Part shown: positions 39,791 through 50,249 of the stretch, in pieces | Layout: each line of letters begins with the position of its first letter | How positions within the stretch are numbered: position 1 is the stretch's first letter | Source: Deltaproteobacteria bacterium | GTDB taxonomy: Bacteria > Desulfobacterota > Desulfarculia > Adiutricales > Adiutricaceae | Assembly: GCA_031257535.1 (NCBI GenBank) | Contig: JAIROO010000093.1 | Coordinates: 1 to 50,249, forward strand | DNA: 50,249 bases | Direction of reading: 5' to 3' | Notes under the pieces: generated by a model | Database searches by the model: none | Seen by the model: the letters and a program-made list of their open reading frames with translations, nothing else | What the model was told of the DNA's origin: nothing | Program-made: the position numbers and the translations under genes

Positions 39791-41345
39791 TTTCCACCTC
39801 TCGCCAGGGCGGGGTCACCAGCCGCCAAGCCGGGGCGTAAAGGCCCATGGTCAGATCCCGACCAAAATTAGCCGCCCCCCGGTAACCAGCGTAGGGGCCG
39901 CTATAATCGTAACTGTGTAACTGCCGGCAGACGACCCCGGCTTTTTGGGCCACGAACTTGTCTTTAATCCCGGAAAAGAAGAGGTCGGGTTTAAGCAGCC
40001 TAATCATTTCCTCGGTCTCGAAATGATTTAGATCGTCGACCACCCAGCCGCCGTCGGCCATAGCCCGAATCAAGCCAGCGTACTCCTCTAAGCCAATGGC
40101 CTCTTTTAACTCCAGATAACGCTCGGGGCTTAAAAAGGCCCGGTAACGCCGATCGGGGGACACCGTTAAGTTTTCGATATTTTTGGAGTCCGCGTCTTCT
40201 TTAATGTCCGGGATAACCTCCCGACCCTCGTAGTCGTCGCGGTGACCAAACTCGTAGCCGGCTAAAACAGTTTTCACCCCAAAGTCCCGTAACAAGTCCT
40301 GATAGTGGTGAGACCGACTGCCGCCCACAAAAATGGCCGCGGTTTTGCCTTGTAAACGCGACTTATAAGCGGCCATTTCCGGGGTCACGGCTTTGACCTC
40401 CTCGTCGATAACGGCCTCGGTCCGCTCAATAATCTCGGGATCCCCAAAAAAAGTGGCCATGTCCCTTAGGGATTTGGCGATGGAACTTAAACCAATAAAA
40501 TTAACCTTTAGCCAGTTAACCCCAAAGGCGGTTTTCATCATCTCGGCCACGTAATTAATGGACCTGTGGCACTGGACAAGGTTTAGATCGGCCCGATGGG
40601 AGCGAGCGATATCCGCGGCCGAGCCATCGCCGGTAAAAACGGCGACCACGTGGTAACCGATTTTCTTTAGTAAGCGCTCGGTCTCCCAGCCATCGCCACC
40701 AATGTTATACTCGCCCAAAAGGTTAATCGAGCGAGGGCCTAGAAGACCGCCGTCGTCGGTCCCAATGATTTTTTTCATGAGACCATTGTTAGCGATGTGG
40801 TGGCCAGCGCTTTGGCTGACTCCCTTATAACCCTCGCAAGAAAACGCGACGCAGGTTATACCGTAGTCCTTTTCGGCTTGACTGGCCACGGCGTGGATGT
40901 CGTCGCCAATTAAGCCCACTGGGCAAGTGGAGCAAATCATGATCCTTTTGGGTTTAAAGATGGCCATGACCTCGTCAATGGCTTTTTTTAGCTTTTTTTC
41001 CCCGCCAAAGACTATGTCCGGCTCTTGCATGTCCGTGGAAAAGCAGTATTGGATAAAATTATTTCCATCCGCGTCGGGCCTGGCTTTGTTGCGCCTGGTC
41101 CCCCAAGAGTAAAACCCGCAGCCAATGGGGCCGTGGGTAATGACGCACGTGTCTTTTAAGGGACCGACGACCACGCCCTTACAGCCAGCGTAGCAGCAAC
41201 CGCGATTGGTCATAAGGCCAGGCACGGCCCTTGTGTTCGCGTCTATTTTTTGGACCAGGCCTTCCTTAACCTCTAAGATGTGGTCTTTGCGGTTTTTATA
41301 AATCCGGGCGTTGTATTTGCCTAAAACGGCTGATTTAAAATCCAT
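39783..41345 (-). CDS. nifD: Nitrogenase MoFe protein alpha subunit
   Basis: 'NRGCCYAGCKGVVVGPLKDTCVITHGPIGCGFYSWGTRRN', 'GVSQSAGHHIANN', 'LHSYDYSGPYAGYRGAANFGRDL'; ~50-aa insertion (REVIPDIKEDADSKNIENLTVSPDRRY...) typical of anaerobe-type NifD. Confidence 0.98.
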   Translation of the reverse strand: MDFKSAVLGKYNARIYKNRKDHILEVKEGLVQKIDANTRAVPGLMTNRGCCYAGCKGVVVGPLKDTCVITHGPIGCGFYSWGTRRNKARPDADGNNFIQYCFSTDMQEPDIVFGGEKKLKKAIDEVMAIFKPKRIMICSTCPVGLIGDDIHAVASQAEKDYGITCVAFSCEGYKGVSQSAGHHIANNGLMKKIIGTDDGGLLGPRSINLLGEYNIGGDGWETERLLKKIGYHVVAVFTGDGSAADIARSHRADLNLVQCHRSINYVAEMMKTAFGVNWLKVNFIGLSSIAKSLRDMATFFGDPEIIERTEAVIDEEVKAVTPEMAAYKSRLQGKTAAIFVGGSRSHHYQDLLRDFGVKTVLAGYEFGHRDDYEGREVIPDIKEDADSKNIENLTVSPDRRYRAFLSPERYLELKEAIGLEEYAGLIRAMADGGWVVDDLNHFETEEMIRLLKPDLFFSGIKDKFVAQKAGVVCRQLHSYDYSGPYAGYRGAANFGRDLTMGLYAPAWRLVTPPWREVESA

Positions 41346-41385
41346 TTTCCTTCGCCTTAACTTTTTGGCTATTTTTCGCGAGCTG

Positions 41386-41763
41386 TTAAATCGCGACTTT
41401 TTGGCCTAACCTTACGCTATAGGACTCAACCAAGGGTAAAACGAAAACCCGACCGTCGCCGGGATGGCCAGTGGAATTGACGGCCACGATAACGTCGACC
41501 GCGTCGTTTACTCGCTCGTCTTCCACGGCGATTATAAATAGCCTTTTCGGAATCAACCGACTAGCCTCGGTCATAGACTCGCCGGCCGCGGTGAGCGGCA
41601 ATTCCCCGCTTTCCATGATGAGCTTTAAAACTCCTGGGTCGACAAGCTTTTTGCCCCGGCCTAAACAAGGAATACAAGTAAAACCAGGAAAACCAGCCGC
41701 GGCCAAAGCGTTTTTAGTGGGCCCGACTCTCGTGGTCCTAACGATCGCCAAAATCTCCTTCAT
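41386..41763 (-). CDS. nifI2: Nitrogenase PII-like regulator NifI2
   Basis: PII-like 'MKEILAIVRTTRVGPTKNALAAAGFPGFTCIPCLGRGKK...GDGRVFVLPLVESYSVRLGQ'; position after nifI1. Confidence 0.93.
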   Translation of the reverse strand: MKEILAIVRTTRVGPTKNALAAAGFPGFTCIPCLGRGKKLVDPGVLKLIMESGELPLTAAGESMTEASRLIPKRLFIIAVEDERVNDAVDVIVAVNSTGHPGDGRVFVLPLVESYSVRLGQKVAI

Positions 41764-41844
41764 AAAATCCTCGAAAAACGTTCTCCCAAAGAAAAGTCTA
41801 AGGGAGAAATTACCGCTAAAAAAACGGTCAATATTTAGATCGTC

Positions 41845-42168
41845 TTACAACCCTTTTTGACCCGAGCTAATGGTGTAGGCGGCCTCAACTTTGGAGACGA
41901 AGACCCGGCCATCCCCAAAATGGCCCTCGCCGGTCCGGGCGGTTTTCATGATAATGTTAACGATGTCTTCCCGATCCTCGTCGGCCGCGACGATTAAAAG
42001 CATTTGTTTGGGCAATTCGTCGTAACGCACGTCGTTTAAGACAATGCCCTTTTGTTTGCCGCGGCCATAAACGTCGATCTTGGTTAACCCTGGGTAACCG
42101 GCGTTTAGAAGCTCGGTCACCACGGCGGTCATTTTTTCCGGCCGCACAATGGCTCTTATCAATTCCAT
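41845..42168 (-). CDS. nifI1: Nitrogenase PII-like regulator NifI1
   Basis: 'MELIRAIVRPEKMTAVVTELLNAGYPGLTKIDVYGRGKQKGI...GDGRVFVSKVEAAYTISSGQ'. Confidence 0.94.
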   Translation of the reverse strand: MELIRAIVRPEKMTAVVTELLNAGYPGLTKIDVYGRGKQKGIVLNDVRYDELPKQMLLIVAADEDREDIVNIIMKTARTGEGHFGDGRVFVSKVEAAYTISSGQKGL

Positions 42169-42183
42169 CCGCGATTATCCTCC

Positions 42184-43011
<828 letters not shown>

Positions 43012-43872
43012 TTAAGCCCTCATAGGGCTTTAAACGTAATAAACGGTAATTGAAAATTAAAAGCCTTAGCCTCGCCGTCAAACCAAAAACAACCCGTTAA
43101 CGGCAAAATGATTAGCTAAGGCGTTTTAGCAAGCCTGACCCGCGCCGGCCTGGCCCGGCCCGCGTTAAGAGGGCCAAGCCGGAAATCATAAGGGTCAGTT
43201 TAGGAGGCTGATTCAAACCACAAAAGCCTTATAAGCATAAAAAGGGCCAATCGGTTTTTTAAAGATAAGTTGTTGATTTTATTCATAATTTATCTTTGCT
43301 TTAATTTCTTTGGCCCTTGTAAGTCCTTTTGGCCCTTTTAAACGCGACCTAAGCTTGCCACTTTAAGCGAGGATATCGACATAAATGTCAGTATTTAATT
43401 AAATTAACTTTTTAGACGGCTTTTAACTAGGGTCGCGATATTGGGCGTAAGTGTTTGGCTTTAAGAGGATCTAAGGTTAGGCGATCGACCTATAAGCTAG
43501 AGTCTAAAAGGGTTATCGGCTTTTTTAGCTTAAAAATAATATTTTAACTTAAATTTTTACCGAAAAAATGGCCCCTAAACTTATCGACAAAAATGTTAAA
43601 TTGTTAGGTTCTTAGAGGTATTTGGTATCTGGCCAAAAAGGCGATTTTTTGGTTAAAGCCGTTTTTTAGCGAAAAATATTCTTAAGCTAAAAAAGCTCTC
43701 TAGCCTTAAAGTCTAGGGCCTAAAATATTTTTGACCCTGAGATGGATGATTTTAAGGGATTTTAAGGGATTTTGCGGGATAGAGTTGTGAGCGGCTAAGG
43801 ATTTTTTAGTTTTTTAGGCATTTTTGGGGAGGGGCCTTTGACGCTTTAACGATTTTAGCCAACCATGTTCGG

Positions 43873-44035
43873 CGGTTTTTTAGCTAAAGGCGGTTGTTAG
43901 CTAAAGGCGGTTTTTTTAACCAAAGGCGTTTTTTTAACTAAAAGCGGATTTTAGCTCAAGACGTTTTTTAACCAAAGGCGTTTATTTAGCTAAAGGTTTT
44001 TTGGCTAAAGACGTTTTGGCTAACGATTAGCGGGA
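43873..44035. repeat. Degenerate repeat array 'TTTTTTAGCTAAAGGCGG'-like
   Basis: About seven to eight irregular units of (g/t)tttttta(g/a)c(t/c)aaaggcg between 43873 and 44035. Confidence 0.65.
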
Positions 44036-44083
44036 GCGTTTTTTTTTCAGAGCCATTATAGAGCTATGACCCTCAAAAACTTT

Positions 44084-45055
44084 TTAGTTAAAGGCGTTGG
44101 GTTTGTTAAAATTTGGGCGGTAAAGAGTGGCCGCGGCCAGATCTTGGATAAAGGAGTTTTCCAAACCTAGCTCCCAGGCCAAAGCCACCGCGGCGTCGTA
44201 TTCTCGGACGCTTAAAGGTCGCGTCAAGCCTGGGAATTCTCGAAATTCCCGGAGATCGTCGCTTCTAACCCGGTGGTTGGGGTGGTATTGGGCCATTAAG
44301 CTTATACAGGTCTCGACCCCTAAGTTCTCAGCCACCCATGGCAAGACCAGGGTCGTGCGAGCCAAGTCGTCGGGCAGGACCAAATGGCGGACCAGTAAAC
44401 CTCTGGTGGCCAGACCTCGGCTATCGAGCGCGAGATGACCCACTTGTCGGAGCATTTCTTTAAGCGCGATTTGATTGACGGTCGCGTAATCGCCCGCCCC
44501 AAATAAACGCATGGCCACCGAGTCAGGGTCGCCGGGGGCTAAAAGGGGATTTTGGCCGATCTTGGCGTCGGGGAGATAAACGTCCACCAAGCCATCCATA
44601 ATGGCTAAAGCCCTTAAGGAATCGTAGCCTCCGGAGTTATAGACGATGGGGATGGTTAGGCCTTGGGATTTGGCCAGGGACAAAGCTAAGGCGATCTCCA
44701 CCACGTACGGGGTGGGGGAGACCAGATTAACGTTATAAGCGCCAGCCTGTTGGAGATCCAACATGATGTTGGCGAGTTCATTAACCTCAATGTCGACGCC
44801 ACCGCCTTCGGTTTGCGATATTTGCCAGTTTTGACAAAAAGCGCAAGCTAAGTTACAGCGTGAAAAAAAAATCGCCCCCGAGCCGCCATCGCGAGGCGAA
44901 AGGCCCGACAAAGGCGGTTCCTCGCCGTAATGGATGACGGCCTGAGCGAAACCAACGTCCACCCCCGCCCCGCAGCGACCCACTCGACCTTTTCGCCGGT
45001 CGACTAAACAGCTGTGGCCGCACAGACGGCAGCCTTTGGCGGCGAGATCTTTCAT
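44084..45055 (-). CDS. Radical SAM protein, PflA/PflX-like
   Basis: 'FFSRCNLACAFCQNWQISQ' CxxxCxxC motif; N-terminal Cys-rich 'CRLCGHSCLVDRRKGRVGRCGAG'; 4-bp overlap with lon. Confidence 0.88.
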   Translation of the reverse strand: MKDLAAKGCRLCGHSCLVDRRKGRVGRCGAGVDVGFAQAVIHYGEEPPLSGLSPRDGGSGAIFFSRCNLACAFCQNWQISQTEGGGVDIEVNELANIMLDLQQAGAYNVNLVSPTPYVVEIALALSLAKSQGLTIPIVYNSGGYDSLRALAIMDGLVDVYLPDAKIGQNPLLAPGDPDSVAMRLFGAGDYATVNQIALKEMLRQVGHLALDSRGLATRGLLVRHLVLPDDLARTTLVLPWVAENLGVETCISLMAQYHPNHRVRSDDLREFREFPGLTRPLSVREYDAAVALAWELGLENSFIQDLAAATLYRPNFNKPNAFN

Positions 45056-47481
45056 GGCGTTGGAGCCGTGGCCCCTCGGGGCTGTTTATTGACCCGCCGT
45101 CTAGCCCTGGGCGGGGCGATGGTCGTCTGATTTAACTTACGCTTTAAATCTGGAAAGACCACGGCCAACAGTCCGCTGATGTCCTCGACCTCGATAAACT
45201 CGACTTTTTTCTTTAAGTCGGGCGGCAACTCGGCTAAATCCTTGTCGTTTTGCCTGGGAATGACAATCCTTTTAATCCCCGCGCGTAAGGCGGCTAAGGC
45301 TTTTTCTTTGAGCCCGCCAATGGCCATGACCTGACCCCTTAAGGTGATCTCCCCGGTTAAGGCTAGATTTTTAGGGGCGGGTCGGTCGAGCAAGGCCGAC
45401 AAGACGGCCGTCATTAAGGCGGTCCCAGCCGAAGGGCCTTCTTTAGGCACCGCCCCGGCTGGCACGTGGATGTGGATGTCTTGGTTTTCAAAAAAATCTC
45501 GAGCTAAGCCAAACTCCACGGCGTGGGCTCTGACGTAAGCCAAGACGGTCTGGGCGCTCTCCCGCATCACCTCGCCTAACTGGCCGGTTAAAGACAGGGT
45601 GCCCTTCCCCAGCATGGTCCGGACCTCGATATACATAATCTCGCCGCCGCTTTCGGTCCAAGCCAAGCCCGTGGCCACGCCCGACTGGCCTTCTAAACGC
45701 TCGGGCTCGGGCAAAATCTCTGGGGGCCCTAAATAACGGGTCAACTGGGATTTGGTGACGCGAAAAGATTTGTCGTGGCCCTCCGCCACTTTGCGGGCCA
45801 CTTTCCGGCAGATGGTGGCTAGCTTGCGGTCAAGGCCGCGTAAACCCGCCTCTTGGGTATAGCCAGCGATAACCTGGCCAATGGCCGAGTCTTGAATGAC
45901 CAACCGCCCAGGCTCTAAGCCGTGGTCTTTAACCAAGCGAGGTAAAAGGTGTTTCTTGGCGATAGCCACTTTTTCCTCGCTAGTGTAGCCGGACAGATAA
46001 ATAACCTCCATCCGATCCTCTAAGGCCTGCGGAATGGAGTCCAAAAAATTGGCGGTCGTGATAAACATCACGTTCGAAAGATCAAAGGGCAAGTTTAAAT
46101 AGTGATCGGAAAAGTTAGCGTTTTGCTCGGGGTCCAAAACTTCCAAGAGAGCCGAGGCTGGATCCCCGCGAAAGTCCGAGCCGATCTTGTCGACCTCGTC
46201 TAACATAAAGACCGGGTTATTGGCGCCGGCCGTTTTTAAGCCTTGGATGATCCGCCCGGGCAAAGCCCCAATATAAGTCCGCCGGTGACCACGAATCTCG
46301 GCCTCGTCCTTTAAGCCGCCCAAAGAAAATCGCACAAACTTGCGGCCCATGGCTTTGGCGATGGACTGGCCTAAACTGGTTTTACCCACCCCTGGCGGAC
46401 CTAAAAAGCAGATAATCGGCCCTTTTTGGCGCCGATTGAGCTTCATGACCGCGAGGTATTCTAAAATTCGGTCTTTAACCTTTTGGAGATTGTAGTGGTC
46501 GGCGTCGAGGACTTTTTTGGCCTCCCGTAAATCCAAACGGTCCCGGGTCGTCACCGACCAGGGCAACTCGACGATCCAATCTAAGTACGAACGAATAATG
46601 GCCGCTTCAGCCGCGTCCGGGTGCATCCACTCCAAACGAGCCAGCTGCCTCGCGACTTCCGAGGCCACTTTTTTGGGCAGATGGGCGTTTTTAATCCGAC
46701 TGCGGTACTCCAAAGTCTCTTCGTCGCGGCCACCGTCGTCGCCTAACTCTTTTTTTATGGCCCGCATCTGCTCTCTTAGATAAAACTCTCTTTGGGAGCG
46801 ATCGATCTCCTCTCGGGTCTCGGAATCGATCTTGGCCTGCATCTGGGCCACTTTTAACTCTTGACCCAAGATCTCGTAGACCTTGGACAAGCGCTCCGCG
46901 GGGTCTAAAATCTCCAAGACATTTTGGGCTTCGGCGACCTTTAGCTGGAGATTGGAGACCACTAAATCGGCCAACTGCCCTGGGTCGTCTAAGTTGTCTA
47001 AAAGACTGACCGCCTCCTCGGATAAAACTTCCCTTAAGGCGAGGATCTTTTGGCTTTTTTCCTTGACCACCCGCTTTAAAGCCTCCAGCTCCACTGAATC
47101 TGGCGGGACGGGCGGGTCTTCTAAAATCTCCAAAGACACCCGGGTATAGGGCGATTGAGTCAAAAACGCGACCACTTTAGCCTTGGCCAAACCTTGGACT
47201 AAAATCTTAAGCCGCCCATCAGGCAAGCGGATTTGACGCAAGATCTGAGCCACCGAGCCAACTTTATAAAGATCGTCTGGGGTGGGGTCTTCCTGATGGA
47301 GGGTTTTCTGGGCCACGACCAAAAGCCGTTTAGAGCTGGCCAAAGCCGCCTCAACGGCCGCCATGGACGCGTCTCGGCCAATATATAAAGGCAAAATCAT
47401 GTCGGTGAAGATGACCACGTCCCGAACGGCCAGTAAGGGTAACTCTTCGACTATTTCTGGCTCGTTATGATAAGCGACCAT
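45052..47481 (-). CDS. lon: ATP-dependent protease Lon
   Basis: 'GPIICFLGPPGVGKTSLGQSIAKAMGRKFVRFSLGG', 'MLDEVDKIGSDFRGDPASALLEVLDPEQN', catalytic 'PKEGPSAGTALMTAVLSAL'. Confidence 0.98.
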   Translation of the reverse strand: MVAYHNEPEIVEELPLLAVRDVVIFTDMILPLYIGRDASMAAVEAALASSKRLLVVAQKTLHQEDPTPDDLYKVGSVAQILRQIRLPDGRLKILVQGLAKAKVVAFLTQSPYTRVSLEILEDPPVPPDSVELEALKRVVKEKSQKILALREVLSEEAVSLLDNLDDPGQLADLVVSNLQLKVAEAQNVLEILDPAERLSKVYEILGQELKVAQMQAKIDSETREEIDRSQREFYLREQMRAIKKELGDDGGRDEETLEYRSRIKNAHLPKKVASEVARQLARLEWMHPDAAEAAIIRSYLDWIVELPWSVTTRDRLDLREAKKVLDADHYNLQKVKDRILEYLAVMKLNRRQKGPIICFLGPPGVGKTSLGQSIAKAMGRKFVRFSLGGLKDEAEIRGHRRTYIGALPGRIIQGLKTAGANNPVFMLDEVDKIGSDFRGDPASALLEVLDPEQNANFSDHYLNLPFDLSNVMFITTANFLDSIPQALEDRMEVIYLSGYTSEEKVAIAKKHLLPRLVKDHGLEPGRLVIQDSAIGQVIAGYTQEAGLRGLDRKLATICRKVARKVAEGHDKSFRVTKSQLTRYLGPPEILPEPERLEGQSGVATGLAWTESGGEIMYIEVRTMLGKGTLSLTGQLGEVMRESAQTVLAYVRAHAVEFGLARDFFENQDIHIHVPAGAVPKEGPSAGTALMTAVLSALLDRPAPKNLALTGEITLRGQVMAIGGLKEKALAALRAGIKRIVIPRQNDKDLAELPPDLKKKVEFIEVEDISGLLAVVFPDLKRKLNQTTIAPPRARRRVNKQPRGATAPTP

Positions 47482-48783
47482 GGAAATAAAAAGACCTCGA
47501 AATTTGGTTTTTGGGCCCTCATAAAGAACCTTCGGAGCCTATTTTAACAGATCCGCCCAAAATGTAAAAAAATCCCTATACGGCCCAAAGGCTCGCCGGG
47601 AGCCGTCTAAACGTAAAATCAACTAGATTATCGCGCGCTTATGGCTAAATAATAACTTAAAATTTGATTAAAAATTTGTTTATTAAATAAGCAATCAGTG
47701 AAAGTTAGTCCTCCCTTGGTCCTAGAGACGGCCTTAAAAAGCCTTAATTGGCCAGCCGCCTAAAGAAGAGGTCGTCGGGTTTAAGTATCCAACTGAGCGC
47801 CCCTTGACCGCCTAAAATGACCTCGCCCCTAAATTTAAGGCCGGATTTAAAGGCTCCGTCGCCCGCCCAATGGGCCGGCTATCGACTCTTGGCTAACTTC
47901 TTTTTGGCCCTTTCTTTGGCCAAAAACTAAAAAATTAGGAACCAGGAAAAATTTAGGGTCTAGACATCTTAACGCCTCTCGCCAAAGGCGGGTTTAGAAA
48001 AATTAGAGCTTAAAAAAAACCGCCCATCTGACTTTTACCTTATATTATAAGTTTGACCATAAGGGCGGCTTAAAGGGGTGGTTTTAGATTTAGGTAAGTT
48101 CAACGTTAATTGAGATTCGCGAAAAAACGAGGGGAGACGCGCGAGAAAATCGTAAATATAAATAGCTGAAAAATTTAAATTACGCTAAAATGGGGGAAAA
48201 TATGGAGAGCTATTTGACTCCCTCGAAGATGGTCTCGTAAAAACCCTGTTTTGAAATTTTTGACGCATGGCTCTACTATAAACGCTAATATAAAGGTATA
48301 GCTACCACTATACATTGTGTGTTAACAAGCCCTTAAAAAATTAAAGGGGTTTTTTACCAAGGCGTCCTCGAAAAGGCCTCTTTTTAATTTTTGAGCGCTG
48401 GTTTTTATATACAATATATATTGTCGAAATAATTATAAATTAGCTTACGTGGTTGAACCTCGGGCTTAAAATTTCCAAACTAGGGTTTTGACGTGGCCTA
48501 TGGGTGGAGTTTTTTCTTTAATAACTCCAGCGAGGGGAGTTTTGGGTGCGTCTTAGGTCGGCCAAGTTACCAATCTTTAAGCGTTCGTTTGGGCTATAGA
48601 ACCGTTTAGGCCTTAAAATCCAAAAACACCGTCAAGACGCTGACCCTTTAGACTTAAAAAATCGCGTGGCTAACCGGCCTTGAGCCTGCTTGTTAAAAAA
48701 AATTAAAATTTACTATTTTTATAGTTTTTTAAGAAAAAAACTCATAAATAAAAAAACTATATTGATTAAAAAAGGTTAAAAAA

Positions 48784-49699
48784 ATGAAAACTATAATACT
48801 AACAATAATTATTTTTTTCCAGCTAAATAGTTTTTTATTAGCTGAAACAGCACAAAGTCTTGATTATTTCACGCCATTTAACCAGAAACTATTAGATAAA
48901 CATATAGCTATCGATGGTTTAAGTGATAAAATAACAATCACTAGGGTTCGTTTATTTTTTTTTAGATTTTATACTTGAACCTAGCGTTAGTGATACAATA
49001 ACAATAGTAAATGAATGTGAATTTATAACTAATAAAACATTAACTTTAACAATTGAAAAGACAGATAAAATAAGGAAAAACATTTCAAAAACAATTTTAG
49101 TTTTTGAGATAGACGCTGAAAAAGCATATTTTACTCGAATGATTGTTAATAATGTAGAAATTCCTGTCTATGCAAAAGCTCAATTTTTTACTAAACAAAT
49201 ATGGCCTTACTGGGCCGAATTTGAAAATAAAACGAGAAACAAACCTATTAATGATCTATTAAATAGTGAAAATTTGAAATTTTATTTTACTGATTATCCT
49301 TTGTTTATTAAGGCAAATTTGCCAATTTTTTCTATTTTAGATTTAGTAAAATCTTCTATTAATGTATATAGACAAAACAATATTAATCTTCAAGTATATC
49401 ATAGACATAATATAAATGAAATAAATAAAAAAGGTACTTATATTGAACTGATTTTGAAAGACGACAAGTCTGGCTTCGCTATTCGCGAGGCCAACGCGAC
49501 TCCGACCAGCGCCGACGATAAAACGAGATTTCTTCTACTCTGCGTCGTCCGGCCAGACGATATACACGAGTCAACTTGTGACGACCCCCAAATTTACCTT
49601 GATAACGTTCTCCAAGATAATGATTTTATAGTAAATAATAATAAAATTTTCACTGAATTAATAAGTACTCTTAGTGGTACTTGGATGGACGCGGGCTAA
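48784..49699 (+). pseudogene. AT-rich secreted protein, split by one extra T in a T9 tract
   Basis: ORF 48784-48978 (signal peptide MKTIILTIIIFFQLNSFLLAETA...) terminates just after T9 (48955-48963); deleting one T joins it to 49139-49699 through RLFFLDFILEPSVSDTITIVNECEFITNKTLTLTIEKTDKIRKNISKTILVFEIDAEKAYFTRMIVNNVEIP.... Restored product ~304 aa. Confidence 0.75.
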
Positions 49700-50249
49700 A
49701 AAATTTAATTTTTAAATTAAAAAATGGTCGACAAGTTCGATTTGTCCTGTAATAACGTATTATCAAATTCTAGTCTCAGAACTAGAGGGCCAGCCGCTCT
49801 TTTCGGAAAGCGTTGGCTTACGGGTGGTGTCTTAAAACCTTCAAAAGGTGGACGCTTGTCGATGACCAAACAAAACCTAATGACATGTTTTTGGGCGGAC
49901 TTAGGGCTCTAAAAAGATATCGTCATTTGGCTCTCCCGGCCCGTTTAGAGTAAATATAAGATCTATTTTCAAAAAAACCAAAAAGAGTTAAGCTTCTTAG
50001 GTCAAGACGCTGGCCCTTCATGAGATATTTTTGGAAATCGTTACTTAAATTTTTTCCCCACCCGTTGACTGTGCCTCACGCGAGACAAAAGATATTGTAG
50101 CGAAGAGAAAAAATCAAGAATTACCACCTTTAAAGAAATTCCCTTGACTTTCTTTAAGCTGATTGCTATATTTGCTTGTTAGAAGGTTAGCCCCCTTTAA
50201 AGCGGCTTTCGAAACTAAAAATAAATGTTTTAAGCCGTTTTTGGTTAGC

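Noticed and set aside
43120-43170. Possible sigma54 (-24/-12) promoter upstream of nifH on the minus strand (...CGGGTCAGGCTTGC)
   Set aside because: GG-to-GC spacing is off by one from the canonical GG-N10-GC and flanking bases do not match; not supportable by eye.
49724-49912. 62-aa ORF and an alternate-frame fragment (LKTFKRWTLVDDQTKPNDMFLGGLRALKRYRHLALPAR)
   Set aside because: Possibly a remnant of a gene, but no family recognised and no intact start; not reported as a feature.

Overview
The window is bacterial chromosome, most likely from a Deltaproteobacteria-like anaerobe (taxonomy inferred from gene content only). The ORF-dense parts hold: a type IV pilus operon pilM-N-O-P-Q on the minus strand; FliJ- and MotE-like flagellar genes; enolase; an LpoA/periplasmic-binding-like lipoprotein; a CheZ-like phosphatase; two LPS/O-antigen genes; tRNA-Gly(GCC) followed by a decayed P4-type integrase and a large autotransporter-like protein; an orphan modC-like ABC ATPase; a compact Mo-nitrogenase cluster nifH-nifI1-nifI2-nifD-nifK-nifE-nifN-B(-X)-nifV(omega)-nifV(alpha)-unknown; a PflA-like radical SAM gene; and lon. 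Long ORF-poor AT-rich spacers separate these blocks. The most notable non-routine observations are: (i) two AT-rich secreted-protein genes, each broken by exactly one extra base in a homopolymer (A7 on + at 13357-13363, T9 at 48955-48963), with the full signal peptide or ORF restored by a 1-nt deletion; (ii) a group II intron 3' end (domain V/VI-like) with an adjacent 20-bp inverted repeat resembling an ORF-less domain IV; (iii) a ~100-nt nested hairpin element near 28.62-28.72 kb; (iv) a perfect 8-bp inverted repeat enclosing the -10 hexamer of the tRNA-Gly promoter; (v) a clostridial-type nif organisation with a NifN-NifB-NifX fusion, a split NifV and a translationally coupled unknown gene. 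No CRISPR array, rRNA or intact transposase was recognised. All calls are by eye; no database search was run.
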